Positions 54,590 through 63,078 of a DNA stretch of 64,000 nucleotides are shown here, in pieces. Source of the DNA: an uncultured Solobacterium sp. GTDB lineage: Bacteria; Bacillota_I; Bacilli_A; Erysipelotrichales; Erysipelotrichaceae. The stretch lies in assembly GCA_905235315.1 (NCBI GenBank), contig CAJOLG010000001.1, positions 5,687-69,686 on the forward strand. The letters run 5' to 3'. The translations under genes were made by a program, and so were the position numbers. Below the pieces are notes generated by a model that ran no database searches, was not told the DNA's origin, and saw nothing but the letters and a program-made list of their open reading frames with translations. Every line of letters begins with the position of its first letter. Within the stretch, counting starts at the first letter, position 1.

Positions 54590-55735
54590 TCACTTTTCTT
54601 CTCTTCTCAGCATTTCGGTATATGCCAGAAGGAACGGTGCCACCCCTTTGGCTTCGTTTTCCACAACCGGCTCGCTGAAATAATACGCAAGGGATCCGTC
54701 TCTGTGCTGCGGCCCGCCGAGTCCCGCGACCAGACAGATTCCGCCGAGTTTCAGCGTTCCGTCCGGATTCTTGGAAAGATACTTCGCGCAGATGCCATCG
54801 AACGCGTTTTCTCCGACCAATGCATAGCGGGGTGAAATATAGCCTTCCCGCACCGCCTTGAGAACCGCATAGGCAATCAGTGCCGTACCGGAAGTTTCAA
54901 GATAGTTTCCTTCCGCATCTTTTTTATCCGGCACCTGGAAGAACATCCCGCTTTCATCCTGGAACGGGATCAGGGCATCGATCAGGTTTTCAAGAAGGCT
55001 GATCAGATAGCGCTTTTCATAATAGAGCGCTTCATCACAGGCCCTTGCGGTTTCGGTGAGCGCAAGGGAGAACCACCCGAGAGAGCGAAGCCAGAAGTTC
55101 GGACTGCAGCCGGTCACGGGATCGGCCCAGTACATCTCTCTCGATTCATCATACCCGTGATAGTACAGCCCGGTTTTCGGGTCTTTCATGTGCTTTTCAA
55201 CATTCTTGAACTGCTGAATGACATCGCAGCATTTTTCCATCTTCCGGAACACGGTTTCATATCGCATATAGAATGGTTCCGCCATGTACAGCCCGTCCAG
55301 CCATACCTGGTTCGGATAAATATCCTTGTGCCAGAAACTGCCCTCTTTCGTGCGGGGCATCGTATCCAGCTGGCTTCTTACAAGATCCAGGGCAAGCCGG
55401 TATTTCTCCTCCCCTGTTTTGTCATACAGGAAGAAGAGATTACTGGCGGTATTGATGTTGTCCAGGTTGTATTCACTGACATTATATGTGCGGATGGTTC
55501 CGTCCTCCTGAACAAAATAGTCAATAAAGTCTTTGGCGAATGAATAATAGCGTTCTCTGCCGGTCATTTCATACAGGGAAAGGAGCGCTGTAATCATACA
55601 GCCGTCAATATAGTTCCATTTGTTCTGCTTTCCGGAACGAACAAGTTCCTTGTTCCACATGGGTTTTTCCGCGCTGGACTGATCCAGCAGGTATTCAATA
55701 TATTCATTGATCTGCTTGGCTGCTTCCTGCTTCAT
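54590..55735 (-). CDS. GH105 unsaturated rhamnogalacturonyl hydrolase
   Basis: 381 residues, an (alpha/alpha)6 barrel of the YteR/YesR type. The motif HKDIYPNQVWLDGLYMAEP holds the catalytic Asp of the family (LDGLYM). It cuts the unsaturated galacturonyl residue from the non-reducing end of rhamnogalacturonan lyase products. Cytoplasmic by lack of a signal. The start overlaps the yesL stop (ATGA). Confidence 0.92.
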   Translation of the reverse strand: MKQEAAKQINEYIEYLLDQSSAEKPMWNKELVRSGKQNKWNYIDGCMITALLSLYEMTGRERYYSFAKDFIDYFVQEDGTIRTYNVSEYNLDNINTASNLFFLYDKTGEEKYRLALDLVRSQLDTMPRTKEGSFWHKDIYPNQVWLDGLYMAEPFYMRYETVFRKMEKCCDVIQQFKNVEKHMKDPKTGLYYHGYDESREMYWADPVTGCSPNFWLRSLGWFSLALTETARACDEALYYEKRYLISLLENLIDALIPFQDESGMFFQVPDKKDAEGNYLETSGTALIAYAVLKAVREGYISPRYALVGENAFDGICAKYLSKNPDGTLKLGGICLVAGLGGPQHRDGSLAYYFSEPVVENEAKGVAPFLLAYTEMLRREEK

Positions 55736-56397
55736 TCGTCAGTTTCCTCCTCTTCCGTACTGCTGATCTGAATCTGTCCGCCCGCTTCATAAAAATTAAA
55801 GAGTCCCCGGTAGATGAGTGCCCGTACATATCCCGGCCCGGTGAAACAGAATGCCAGGAACACAGGTACGACCGCATAGCCGAACAGATACAGCAAGATC
55901 ATCGGCAGAAGGTTCACGAACCCGCAGATAAAGGTGCGGAACCGGGATATGCCGTAAACCGCCATCGCAAAGGATGTTCGGATCGTTCCGCCGATCGTGT
56001 TTTTATAGCGGGCGAGCACCGGGAACAGGTAAAGGCTTATCAGGTAGATGACCGCAATTGCCGCATACAGCAGAATAATGACAATGCCGGGAAACTGATC
56101 CCCCTGCATGCGGATAATACGCCAGTCCACAAACAGAGCCCCGAATACGATCAGAAGTCCGATCCAGAGAATCGTGGCCTGCCGGAAATTGAGCTTGAAT
56201 GCACGGAAGAACTGCTGGGAAACATCGCCCTCTTCTTCTCTGACCATCTTCTGAAGCACATAATGCATCGCCGTAAGCGAAGCTCCTGCCGTCAGGATCG
56301 GAAGGCAGAGAAGCAGCGTAAGAAAATTCAGTATCATGAGATCTGCCAGAACACCCAGCACTCTCATAAACTTTGAATCCGGCCTCATAAAATCCAT
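55732..56397 (-). CDS. yesL: YesL family (DUF624) membrane protein
   Basis: 221 residues, about five helices. MDFMRPDSKFMRVLGVLADL matches the start typical of YesL proteins, which sit beside LplABC-type importers in rhamnogalacturonan loci. The molecular role is unknown, probably an accessory to uptake. A four-base overlap joins it to GH105. Confidence 0.85.
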   Translation of the reverse strand: MDFMRPDSKFMRVLGVLADLMILNFLTLLLCLPILTAGASLTAMHYVLQKMVREEEGDVSQQFFRAFKLNFRQATILWIGLLIVFGALFVDWRIIRMQGDQFPGIVIILLYAAIAVIYLISLYLFPVLARYKNTIGGTIRTSFAMAVYGISRFRTFICGFVNLLPMILLYLFGYAVVPVFLAFCFTGPGYVRALIYRGLFNFYEAGGQIQISSTEEEETDE

Positions 56398-56422
56398 CGT
56401 TCTTCCTCCTGTTTCGCTTTCG

Positions 56423-58228
56423 TTATCTGCGAAGTGTTATCTGCATGTTTTCCATGTGATAGAAAACACCCTGTTTTTCCATAAGTTCCTGATAGGTTCC
56501 CTGTTCGGCAACCTCACCGTGGTCCATCACCACGATCCAGTCCGCATTGCGGATCGTTGAGAGACGGTGTGCCACCACAAACGTTGTGCGGTTTTTGATC
56601 AGGCGGCTGAGCGCGGTCTGGATTTCCCGTTCGGAAATGACATCAAGGGCAGAGGTCGCTTCATCCAGCAGGATCACCTTCGGATCCCGGATGATTGCCC
56701 GGGCGATGGCGATCCGCTGCCGCTGTCCTCCTGACAGATTGGCTCCGTGCTCCGCAAGACTGGTATCAAGCCCGTCCGGCAGGGAATCCACAACCTCCCG
56801 GAGATTCGCCGCTTCCAATGCGGTGTTGATCATCTCATCCGTTGCGTCTTCCAGTCCGTACGTGATGTTTTCCCGGATGGTGCCCGAAAACAGAAGCGGC
56901 GTCTGGGACACAACCGAGATATTCTTCCGATACGATTTCAAATCAATTCCGGTAATTTCTTTTCCGTCTACCAGAACGGTGCCGGATGTCGGCGGCATGA
57001 ATCCGATGATCAGGGAGATCAGCGTTGATTTTCCCGATCCCGATTCCCCGACGATCGCAACCGTCTTTCCGGCCGGAACTTCGAACGAGACATCCTTTAA
57101 TACCGGCTCTTCCGTATACGGATACGTATATCCCACATGCCGGAATGAGTACTCCCCGCGAAGATCAGGCAATACTTCTTTCCCTTCATTGACCTCGACC
57201 TCATCGCTGATCAGAATCTCGCCGACAGAAGTAACCGATTCGAGACCTTTGGTGATGATCGGCAGCAGATTGATAATCGCCGTTACCTGATTGACCACCG
57301 AGGTAAAACTCGTCTGATAGAACGTGATGTCGCCGATCTGGATCCTTCCTTTCATTGCCATATACCCGGTAAACGCAAGGCACAGTGCCTGAAAGACCTG
57401 AAACACGACCCATCCGACAGCGCCGAAGTTTGACTGAATCATATCCAGCCGATAGCCCTTTTCTGCCGTCGCCTCAAGCTGTGCGATCATCTTTCTGCGT
57501 TCCACTTCCTCAAGGGCATGTGCCCTCGCCGCAGGAACCATTTCCACCATTTCCATGACCCGGGCAGACGTTTCCTCCATTTCAAGGCGGTAATTCTGAT
57601 TCGCTTTGCGGATCTTTTTGCGGAACGCCAGAATCGTCAAAGACGCAAGCGGAGCCACCAGAATGAAGAACACCAGAATGATCCGGTTTTTTACGGCGGT
57701 GATCGTCAGGACAATCACAATATTCATTGTGATGTTTACCAGATTGACAAACAGCTGGGAAGACAGTGTTTCAATTGCCTCTACATCGCGGATGATCTTT
57801 GACTGCAGTTTTCCCGACTGCATCCTCACATGGTACAGAATCGACAGTTCCGACAGCTTGTGCACAAGTGCTGCACGCAGCCCGGCTTCGGTCTCCCGGG
57901 TGACCATGCTTTTGTATTTTGAATGCATATAGTTGGCAGGAAGGTGGATCAGCAGTAAGCCGAGCCAGATGCCGACATTGATCAGAACTGCCTCTTCTGC
58001 GGTATCTCCGCCGGCCAGAACCCCATTGATCACATTTGCGATCAGAAGCGGCGAAAACAGCGTCGGGGAATGCTTGATCAGGTAAAACAGCGAACTGATC
58101 AGAAAGCGGTGATATTTACCCCTGTACAGGCCAAGCAGAACCAGAAGCGGCCTGCCTTTATATTTTCTGTAATATGAGACAAAACGATCGTCCTGCTCGT
58201 TTTGAAATGTGTCCGGGCCAAAACGCAT
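56423..58228 (-). CDS. ABC transporter with fused membrane and ATPase domains (MsbA-like)
   Basis: 601 residues. Six membrane helices fill 1-330. The ATPase part has GESGSGKST (Walker A), LSGGQRQ and VILLDEATSALD (Walker B). This is an exporter-type half transporter working as a dimer; nothing marks the cargo. It lies between the acetylesterase and yesL genes with gaps of 12 and 25 bases. An exporter inside a sugar-uptake operon is uncommon. Confidence 0.92.
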   Translation of the reverse strand: MRFGPDTFQNEQDDRFVSYYRKYKGRPLLVLLGLYRGKYHRFLISSLFYLIKHSPTLFSPLLIANVINGVLAGGDTAEEAVLINVGIWLGLLLIHLPANYMHSKYKSMVTRETEAGLRAALVHKLSELSILYHVRMQSGKLQSKIIRDVEAIETLSSQLFVNLVNITMNIVIVLTITAVKNRIILVFFILVAPLASLTILAFRKKIRKANQNYRLEMEETSARVMEMVEMVPAARAHALEEVERRKMIAQLEATAEKGYRLDMIQSNFGAVGWVVFQVFQALCLAFTGYMAMKGRIQIGDITFYQTSFTSVVNQVTAIINLLPIITKGLESVTSVGEILISDEVEVNEGKEVLPDLRGEYSFRHVGYTYPYTEEPVLKDVSFEVPAGKTVAIVGESGSGKSTLISLIIGFMPPTSGTVLVDGKEITGIDLKSYRKNISVVSQTPLLFSGTIRENITYGLEDATDEMINTALEAANLREVVDSLPDGLDTSLAEHGANLSGGQRQRIAIARAIIRDPKVILLDEATSALDVISEREIQTALSRLIKNRTTFVVAHRLSTIRNADWIVVMDHGEVAEQGTYQELMEKQGVFYHMENMQITLRR

Positions 58229-58240
58229 ATCCCACCTGCG

Positions 58241-59011
58241 TCAGTCCTGCTTTTCGAACTGGAACACGTCCATGTTCAGAGAAGGATCACAGAACGCCTC
58301 TCCCATATGTTCGACCATGTAGGGGCTCACTGCCGCCGCATCATCCTCGTCAATGATCTTTGCGTCCCGCGGCACCAGCAGGTCAGAATACGGCGCTCCG
58401 AGCGCCATCAGGCCGTCTGCGATAAACCCTGCCATGACAACCGCGCCGTGGACCTGAAGATGAGAATTGTCTTTCGGATATACATAAAGCGGCCGGGACG
58501 CAAAATCACCAAGTTTTGTGAGATATTGTTCCGATTTCCGGGTCAGTTCGATAAACGGAATGTGTTCCCGTTCCGCCAGCTCCTGCGCAGCTTTGGGGTA
58601 TTCCCCGTGACTGCCCGGCAGAAAGTTTCCTTCATTGTCAAATAATCTGCGCGCAATGGGAGAAAGGATCACCGGATAGGCTCCCTTCCCCTTTGCGGTA
58701 TCCGCCATCCGCTTCAGGTTTTCCTGATACGCACCGTAAGGGTCCGCATAGCGCAGCGGATCTGACTGTTTCTGATCGTTGTGTCCGAACTGAATGAAGA
58801 CAAAGTCCCCCTCCTGAATGAATGTTTCTGCTTCCTGAAGTCTTCCCTGCTCGATAAATGATTTTGTGCTGCGCCCGTTGACCGCAAAGCTCCGCACAAA
58901 TACATCGTCTTTGAGATACCACAGAAGCCCCTGCGAAAGACCGGTCTGCGGGTAGGTTGCGATATGATTCCACGTTACCGTGCTGTCGCCGAGATAGATG
59001 ATTCGTTTCAT
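58241..59011 (-). CDS. rhgT: Rhamnogalacturonan acetylesterase (SGNH hydrolase)
   Basis: 256 residues from ATG 59011 (GGAGGCGG upstream). LGDSTVTW gives the catalytic Ser block, FGHND gives block III, and DNSHLQVHG gives the Asp and His. This is the RhgT/YesT layout. It removes acetyl groups from galacturonate in rhamnogalacturonan so that hydrolases can act. No signal peptide. Confidence 0.88.
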   Translation of the reverse strand: MKRIIYLGDSTVTWNHIATYPQTGLSQGLLWYLKDDVFVRSFAVNGRSTKSFIEQGRLQEAETFIQEGDFVFIQFGHNDQKQSDPLRYADPYGAYQENLKRMADTAKGKGAYPVILSPIARRLFDNEGNFLPGSHGEYPKAAQELAEREHIPFIELTRKSEQYLTKLGDFASRPLYVYPKDNSHLQVHGAVVMAGFIADGLMALGAPYSDLLVPRDAKIIDEDDAAAVSPYMVEHMGEAFCDPSLNMDVFQFEKQD

Positions 59012-59034
59012 TGCCGCCTCCATTCAATAATGAA

Positions 59035-59063
59035 GGGCAGGCGGGCTTTGCCCTCCTGCCCTG
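59035..59063 (-). promoter_or_regulatory. Intercistronic hairpin after the permease genes
   Basis: GGGCAGGaGGGC pairs with GCCCgCCTGCCC around AAA on the minus strand; it lacks a T-run. It probably protects the transporter message or lowers downstream expression. Confidence 0.55.
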
Positions 59064-59113
59064 CTTTCGTCACAAACAATTCGTAAAAACCTGTTGTCGT
59101 GAAGACAGATGTT

Positions 59114-59950
59114 TTATTCCTTGACCGCACCGGCGTTGATACCGGTAACGAAGTACTTCTGCAGGAACGGATACGCAACCATAAACGGAAGGATCGCGCA
59201 TACGATGGACGCATAGTACAGCGTATTCTGAGATACCTTGTACGCGGTCGTCGGCGTATCACCGTCCATGATCATAACGCGCAGCTGATACTGGAAGTTG
59301 ACCTGGGTGGGTGATGTGATGTAAATCTGTACGGTTGAATAGTCGTTCCAGATGGTGACCGCAAACATCAGACCGATGGATGCGAGAGCAGCCTTGGAAA
59401 GCGGCAGAACAACCTTGTAGAAAATCTGCATCGGACTGCATCCGTCAAGCTCAGCCGCTTCATACAGCGAAGTCGGAATTCCTTCGAAGAAGTTCTTCAT
59501 AAGTACGAGATTGTAGACGTTGATACCATGTTTCACAACAAGGATCCACATACTGTCAACGAGATGCAGCTGCTTCATAACCAGGTATTCCGGAATCATA
59601 CCGCCGGAGAAGATCATGGTAATCAGCAGGTAGTAGGAAAACAGATTTCTGCCCGGCATTTCATACTGGTTGAGAACGTAACCGCCGAGTGTAGCCATCG
59701 CAAGACCGACCAGGGTTCCGATCAGTGTCGTAACAACAGAGTTCAGGAACGGGCGGAACAGTTTTTCCGTGGTCAGGATCGTCGCATAACCGCCTAATGT
59801 CGGATCGTTCGGCCAGAGCTGGAACTTGTAGACACCGACTGCGTTGAACGAGTCGGATACGACCTTCCAGATCGGAATGATGATGATCAGTGTAAGAATT
59901 GCAAATACGATGTAGAGGATTACATCAAACATTGTTGCTTTTTTGTTCAT
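59114..59950 (-). CDS. Carbohydrate ABC permease, LplC/YtcP-like
   Basis: 278 residues, six helices. The cytoplasmic loop EAAELDGCSPMQIFYKVVLPLSKA is the EAA motif that contacts the ATPase. The end ITGINAGAVKE (given as seen: TGINAGAVKE) matches LplC-type permeases. Pairs with the permease at 59965. The ATPase is not in the window. Confidence 0.92.
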   Translation of the reverse strand: MNKKATMFDVILYIVFAILTLIIIIPIWKVVSDSFNAVGVYKFQLWPNDPTLGGYATILTTEKLFRPFLNSVVTTLIGTLVGLAMATLGGYVLNQYEMPGRNLFSYYLLITMIFSGGMIPEYLVMKQLHLVDSMWILVVKHGINVYNLVLMKNFFEGIPTSLYEAAELDGCSPMQIFYKVVLPLSKAALASIGLMFAVTIWNDYSTVQIYITSPTQVNFQYQLRVMIMDGDTPTTAYKVSQNTLYYASIVCAILPFMVAYPFLQKYFVTGINAGAVKE

Positions 59951-59964
59951 CGTGTAATCCTCCC

Positions 59965-60924
59965 TTACATGATTCCGCGGCCGCGGATCCGCTTGCTTGC
60001 ATAGTCACTGGCAAGCATCAGACACATACCAACCAGCGATTTGAACAGACCGACGGCAGTGGTATAGCCGTAGTCAGGAATTGCGGTAAGGAATGTCTTA
60101 CGGTAGATGTAAGTTGAAATAACATCGGAAACTTCAAGAACACGGGTGTTGTACAGAACGAATACCGGCTCGAAGATGTTGAGAACCTTCGCCAGGTTCA
60201 GAATCAGTACAATGATGATCGTGTTGGACAGAGCCGGCAGTGTAACATACCGGATCTTCTGAAGTCTGGTCGCACCGTCGAGTTCCGCCGCTTCATAGAG
60301 ACCGGGATCGATACCGGACAGCGTTGCGAAGAATACGACCGTTCCCCAGCCTGTTTCCTTCCACAGGTCGATGAGGTAGAAGATCGGGCGCCACAGTGCT
60401 TTTGTGTGCAGGAAGTCGATACTCTGTGTGATCACTCCCCAGCTCTTCAGCGTTTCGTTTACGAAACCGGTGGAAGAGGTGGACAGGAAGAGTGTGAAGA
60501 TCGCTGCGACAACGGCCCATGACATGAAGTGCGGCAGGTAAATTACCGTCTGAACAAGTTTCTTGCAGAAGAGATTCAGCATCTCATTCAGGAAGATCGA
60601 GATGAGAACCGCAACAAACGTGTTAAGGAGTAACTTGACGATCGAGAGAGTCAGGGTATTTGTAAAGGATAACCAGAACTCTTTTTCCGCAAACAGTCTT
60701 GTGAAGTTTGCGAGACCGACCCAGTGGATATCTCTCAGCTTATAGCTGAAGAACGCGTACCGGACACCGAGCATCGGCCAGTAGTAAACAATTAATACGA
60801 AGATGAATACAGGAAGAAACATCAGATAGAAACCGGTATACGGTTTCATTCTCTGAGCTAACGTCTTCTTCGGCGCAACCCACGTCGTTGTCTGAGGTCC
60901 CCTGGAGTCTTCATTAGTACTCAT
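59965..60924 (-). CDS. Carbohydrate ABC permease, LplB/YteP-like
   Basis: 319 residues, six helices after a polar N-terminus. LYEAAELDGATRLQKIRYV is the EAA loop. Together with the gene at 59114 it forms the channel of an importer of rhamnogalacturonan-type oligosaccharides. 15 bases between the two genes. Confidence 0.92.
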   Translation of the reverse strand: MSTNEDSRGPQTTTWVAPKKTLAQRMKPYTGFYLMFLPVFIFVLIVYYWPMLGVRYAFFSYKLRDIHWVGLANFTRLFAEKEFWLSFTNTLTLSIVKLLLNTFVAVLISIFLNEMLNLFCKKLVQTVIYLPHFMSWAVVAAIFTLFLSTSSTGFVNETLKSWGVITQSIDFLHTKALWRPIFYLIDLWKETGWGTVVFFATLSGIDPGLYEAAELDGATRLQKIRYVTLPALSNTIIIVLILNLAKVLNIFEPVFVLYNTRVLEVSDVISTYIYRKTFLTAIPDYGYTTAVGLFKSLVGMCLMLASDYASKRIRGRGIM

Positions 60925-61009
60925 AGTTTTTCTCCCCTCGGACGCAATGGCCCTTTGTTGTTTTGAAACAAACTAAGATGAATGGTTTTCGTTGAACAAT
61001 CAGAGAAAC

Positions 61010-61060
61010 ATGCCCCGCTTCCCTTCACTGACGTACATCAGGAAGCAGGGCTTGTTTTAA
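61010..61060 (-). promoter_or_regulatory. Hairpin between the binding protein and permease genes
   Basis: On the minus strand AAGCCCTGCTTCC pairs with GGAAGCGGGGC-type sequence around a loop that includes a small GTACGTC stem. Positioned like the hairpin after livJ. It likely raises binding-protein message over permease message. Confidence 0.6.
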
Positions 61061-61082
61061 TTCACGTTGGTTTTCAGTCAGA

Positions 61083-62711
61083 TCAGCCGTTGAGTTCTGC
61101 GACGATCGTTTCGGAAACGGAACCGAACTGGTCTTTGTACTGCTGGACTGCTTCTTCCGGTGTGATTTCACCGACAACCGCCTTGTTCATGAGCGCTTTC
61201 TTGCCTTCCGCAAGATCTGCTTCATACTCGGTCAGAGTCGAAGAGGAAGCTGCCTGAGGAGCGTCAACGCAGTTCTCTGTGAAGAACTTGTTGCCTTCTG
61301 TGATGAGATCATCGTTGTCAACGAAGCCGTTTGTCAGCGGAGCGATAACGAGGACTGCATCGAGATGGTTCTTCTTCCAGAGGGAGTTCGGATCATTCGG
61401 ATTCGGTCTCAGATGGAATTCACCTGCTGCGTAGGTGTAGGTCTTTTCGTTTTCTGTACCGGCATTGAGTACGAACTCTTCTGCGTCTGTGGACCAGTGA
61501 ACGCCTTCTGCACCATAAGTCCAGAGGGTCTGAACCTTGTCGCCGTCGAGCATTGTTTCAAACAGCGCATCGAAGATTGCCTGTTCACGTGCGTTGTTGC
61601 CGTCGCCGTCATCGGTGATGACCCATGTCGGAGCTTCACGGTTGAGGTAGCCGCCCCAGGTGTCCTTGATCTCCTTGATCGGCGGGAGCTGTACGAGTTC
61701 TTCGAGGTCGCCGTTCTGATTTCTGACTTCGTTCTTGTTCATGTTGTCAGTCAGCGTTCTCAGCCATGTGCCTGCCCAGTAGGTGAATGCGCCTTCGGAA
61801 GTTGTCTGGTCGTTGGAGAAGAACTTCTCACGCGCCTGCTTGGTGCCTGCTTCTTCGGTATCCGGGTCGATGATGCCGTCTTTGTAAGCCTGATTCAGTC
61901 TTGCCAGAGCCTCAATGGTCGCATCCTCTGTGAAACCGTCAACCCATTCGCCTGTCTCACGGTTTTTGTAGAACGAAGGATATGCGCCCTGCCAGAATTC
62001 CGGCATGTAGTTGATGTACGGAGCTTCATCGAGTTTGCCGAAGCCGGCAGCGATTACACCGTATGTCTTGTTATTGCCGTCGCCGTCCGGGTCATTCTCT
62101 GTGAATGCCTTGAGAACTGCGTAGTAGTCATCGAATGTCTTGATGTCATCAACGCTCTTGCCGACTGCTTCAAGCCAGCCCTTCTTGAGATAGGTAACGC
62201 ATCCGTTGCCGTATGTCGGAGAGAAGCCGTACTGTGCGCCGTCTGCTGTACGAAGATTCATATTGATGGACGGGAGTGTGACACGGCTCTGGAATTCCGC
62301 ATTGTCATACGCGTCAGCGAGGTTCCAGAGAAGACCTGTTGTCTGATACTGTCTCAGCATGGACGCGGACATGATCAGCGCATCAGGATATCCGGAATCA
62401 CCCGGCTGTCCGGTTGTGAGTGTTCTGGATACGGTTCCGGAATAATCCGAGTGGTCGAGCTGTGTGATGTTGAGCTTGATCGGATGTCCGATGCGTTCGG
62501 AAACCGCCTCTTCCCACTGCTGAACAAATTCCGCCTGACCTGCATCAACCGTAGCGGTAATGGTTCCGTCTACTGTGATGTTGATTGTCTCGAGAACATA
62601 GTTTCCATTCTCGTCGACGCTTCCGCCTGCCGCAGGTGCGTTCGCGGAGCTGCTGCCGCAGCCCGCCAGCATCGCTGCACAGGCGATCAAAGAAAGTAAC
62701 CTCTTTTTCAT
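61083..62711 (-). CDS. Extracellular oligosaccharide-binding lipoprotein, LplA/YtcQ-like
   Basis: 542 residues. A lipoprotein signal ends at MLAGCGSSS. The long family 1 binding fold, at more than 500 residues, is typical of LplA/YtcQ-type proteins that take up rhamnogalacturonan oligosaccharides; YGFSPTYGNGCVTYLKKGWL (given in part) is a hinge region. AAAGGAGG precedes the ATG. It is first gene of the operon and the first to be controlled by the site at 62759-62772. Confidence 0.93.
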   Translation of the reverse strand: MKKRLLSLIACAAMLAGCGSSSANAPAAGGSVDENGNYVLETINITVDGTITATVDAGQAEFVQQWEEAVSERIGHPIKLNITQLDHSDYSGTVSRTLTTGQPGDSGYPDALIMSASMLRQYQTTGLLWNLADAYDNAEFQSRVTLPSINMNLRTADGAQYGFSPTYGNGCVTYLKKGWLEAVGKSVDDIKTFDDYYAVLKAFTENDPDGDGNNKTYGVIAAGFGKLDEAPYINYMPEFWQGAYPSFYKNRETGEWVDGFTEDATIEALARLNQAYKDGIIDPDTEEAGTKQAREKFFSNDQTTSEGAFTYWAGTWLRTLTDNMNKNEVRNQNGDLEELVQLPPIKEIKDTWGGYLNREAPTWVITDDGDGNNAREQAIFDALFETMLDGDKVQTLWTYGAEGVHWSTDAEEFVLNAGTENEKTYTYAAGEFHLRPNPNDPNSLWKKNHLDAVLVIAPLTNGFVDNDDLITEGNKFFTENCVDAPQAASSSTLTEYEADLAEGKKALMNKAVVGEITPEEAVQQYKDQFGSVSETIVAELNG

Positions 62712-62744
62712 TTTCCTTCCTCCTTTGGATAGATGTTATGATTT

Positions 62745-62790
62745 TTGTAATTTGCTGATGTAAGCGTTTACGTAATCACAGTTTTACTGT
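62745..62790. promoter_or_regulatory. cre/LacI-type operator and second palindrome upstream of the pectin operon
   Basis: TGTAAGCGTTTACG (about 62759-62772) has the CG-centred form of a CcpA cre or LacI-family operator, one base from consensus at its end. ACAGTTTTACTGT (about 62778-62790) is a second dyad beside it. Together they suggest double control, by carbon catabolite state and by a locus regulator. Which proteins bind is inference. Confidence 0.6.
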
Positions 62791-63018
62791 ACAACCTGGG
62801 TTTTGATAATTCAAGACTAAAAATAGGTGTTTTTTGCCTGTTTTCCTAATGTAATTTTGCGTTTATGCCATATTTTACTGTTTTTTTATCTTTTACTGCA
62901 GCTTGATTGAGTTATTGCACAATTTATACATCCTGCCGGGATTGCTCGATATACACAAAGGCCCAGCTTTAAGGCGAACCGGTTTAGTTTCTCGTTTCTT
63001 CCGGTTTTTTCACGTTTC
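62791..63018. other. AT-rich intergenic region
   Basis: The stretch is AT-rich with several T-runs and no ORF of note. A weak hairpin AACCGG...CCGGTT followed by TTTT lies near 62980-63010 on the plus strand. I see no known RNA family. Confidence 0.35.
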
Positions 63019-63047
63019 TTTACAAAAATGTGCCCGAAAAATATGAT
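63019..63047 (+). promoter_or_regulatory. Promoter of the serine hydrolase gene
   Basis: TTTACA, a 17-base spacer and TATGAT on the plus strand, with a start site near 63054 and GGAAGGAGG before the ATG at 63079. Confidence 0.78.
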
Positions 63048-63078
63048 TAGGATGAAAAATCGGAAGGAGGTCCGATCC

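Noticed and set aside
60925..61082. Separate promoter for the permease genes
   Set aside because: The gap holds a hairpin without a T-run and no convincing -35/-10 pair, so read-through from the binding-protein gene is more likely.
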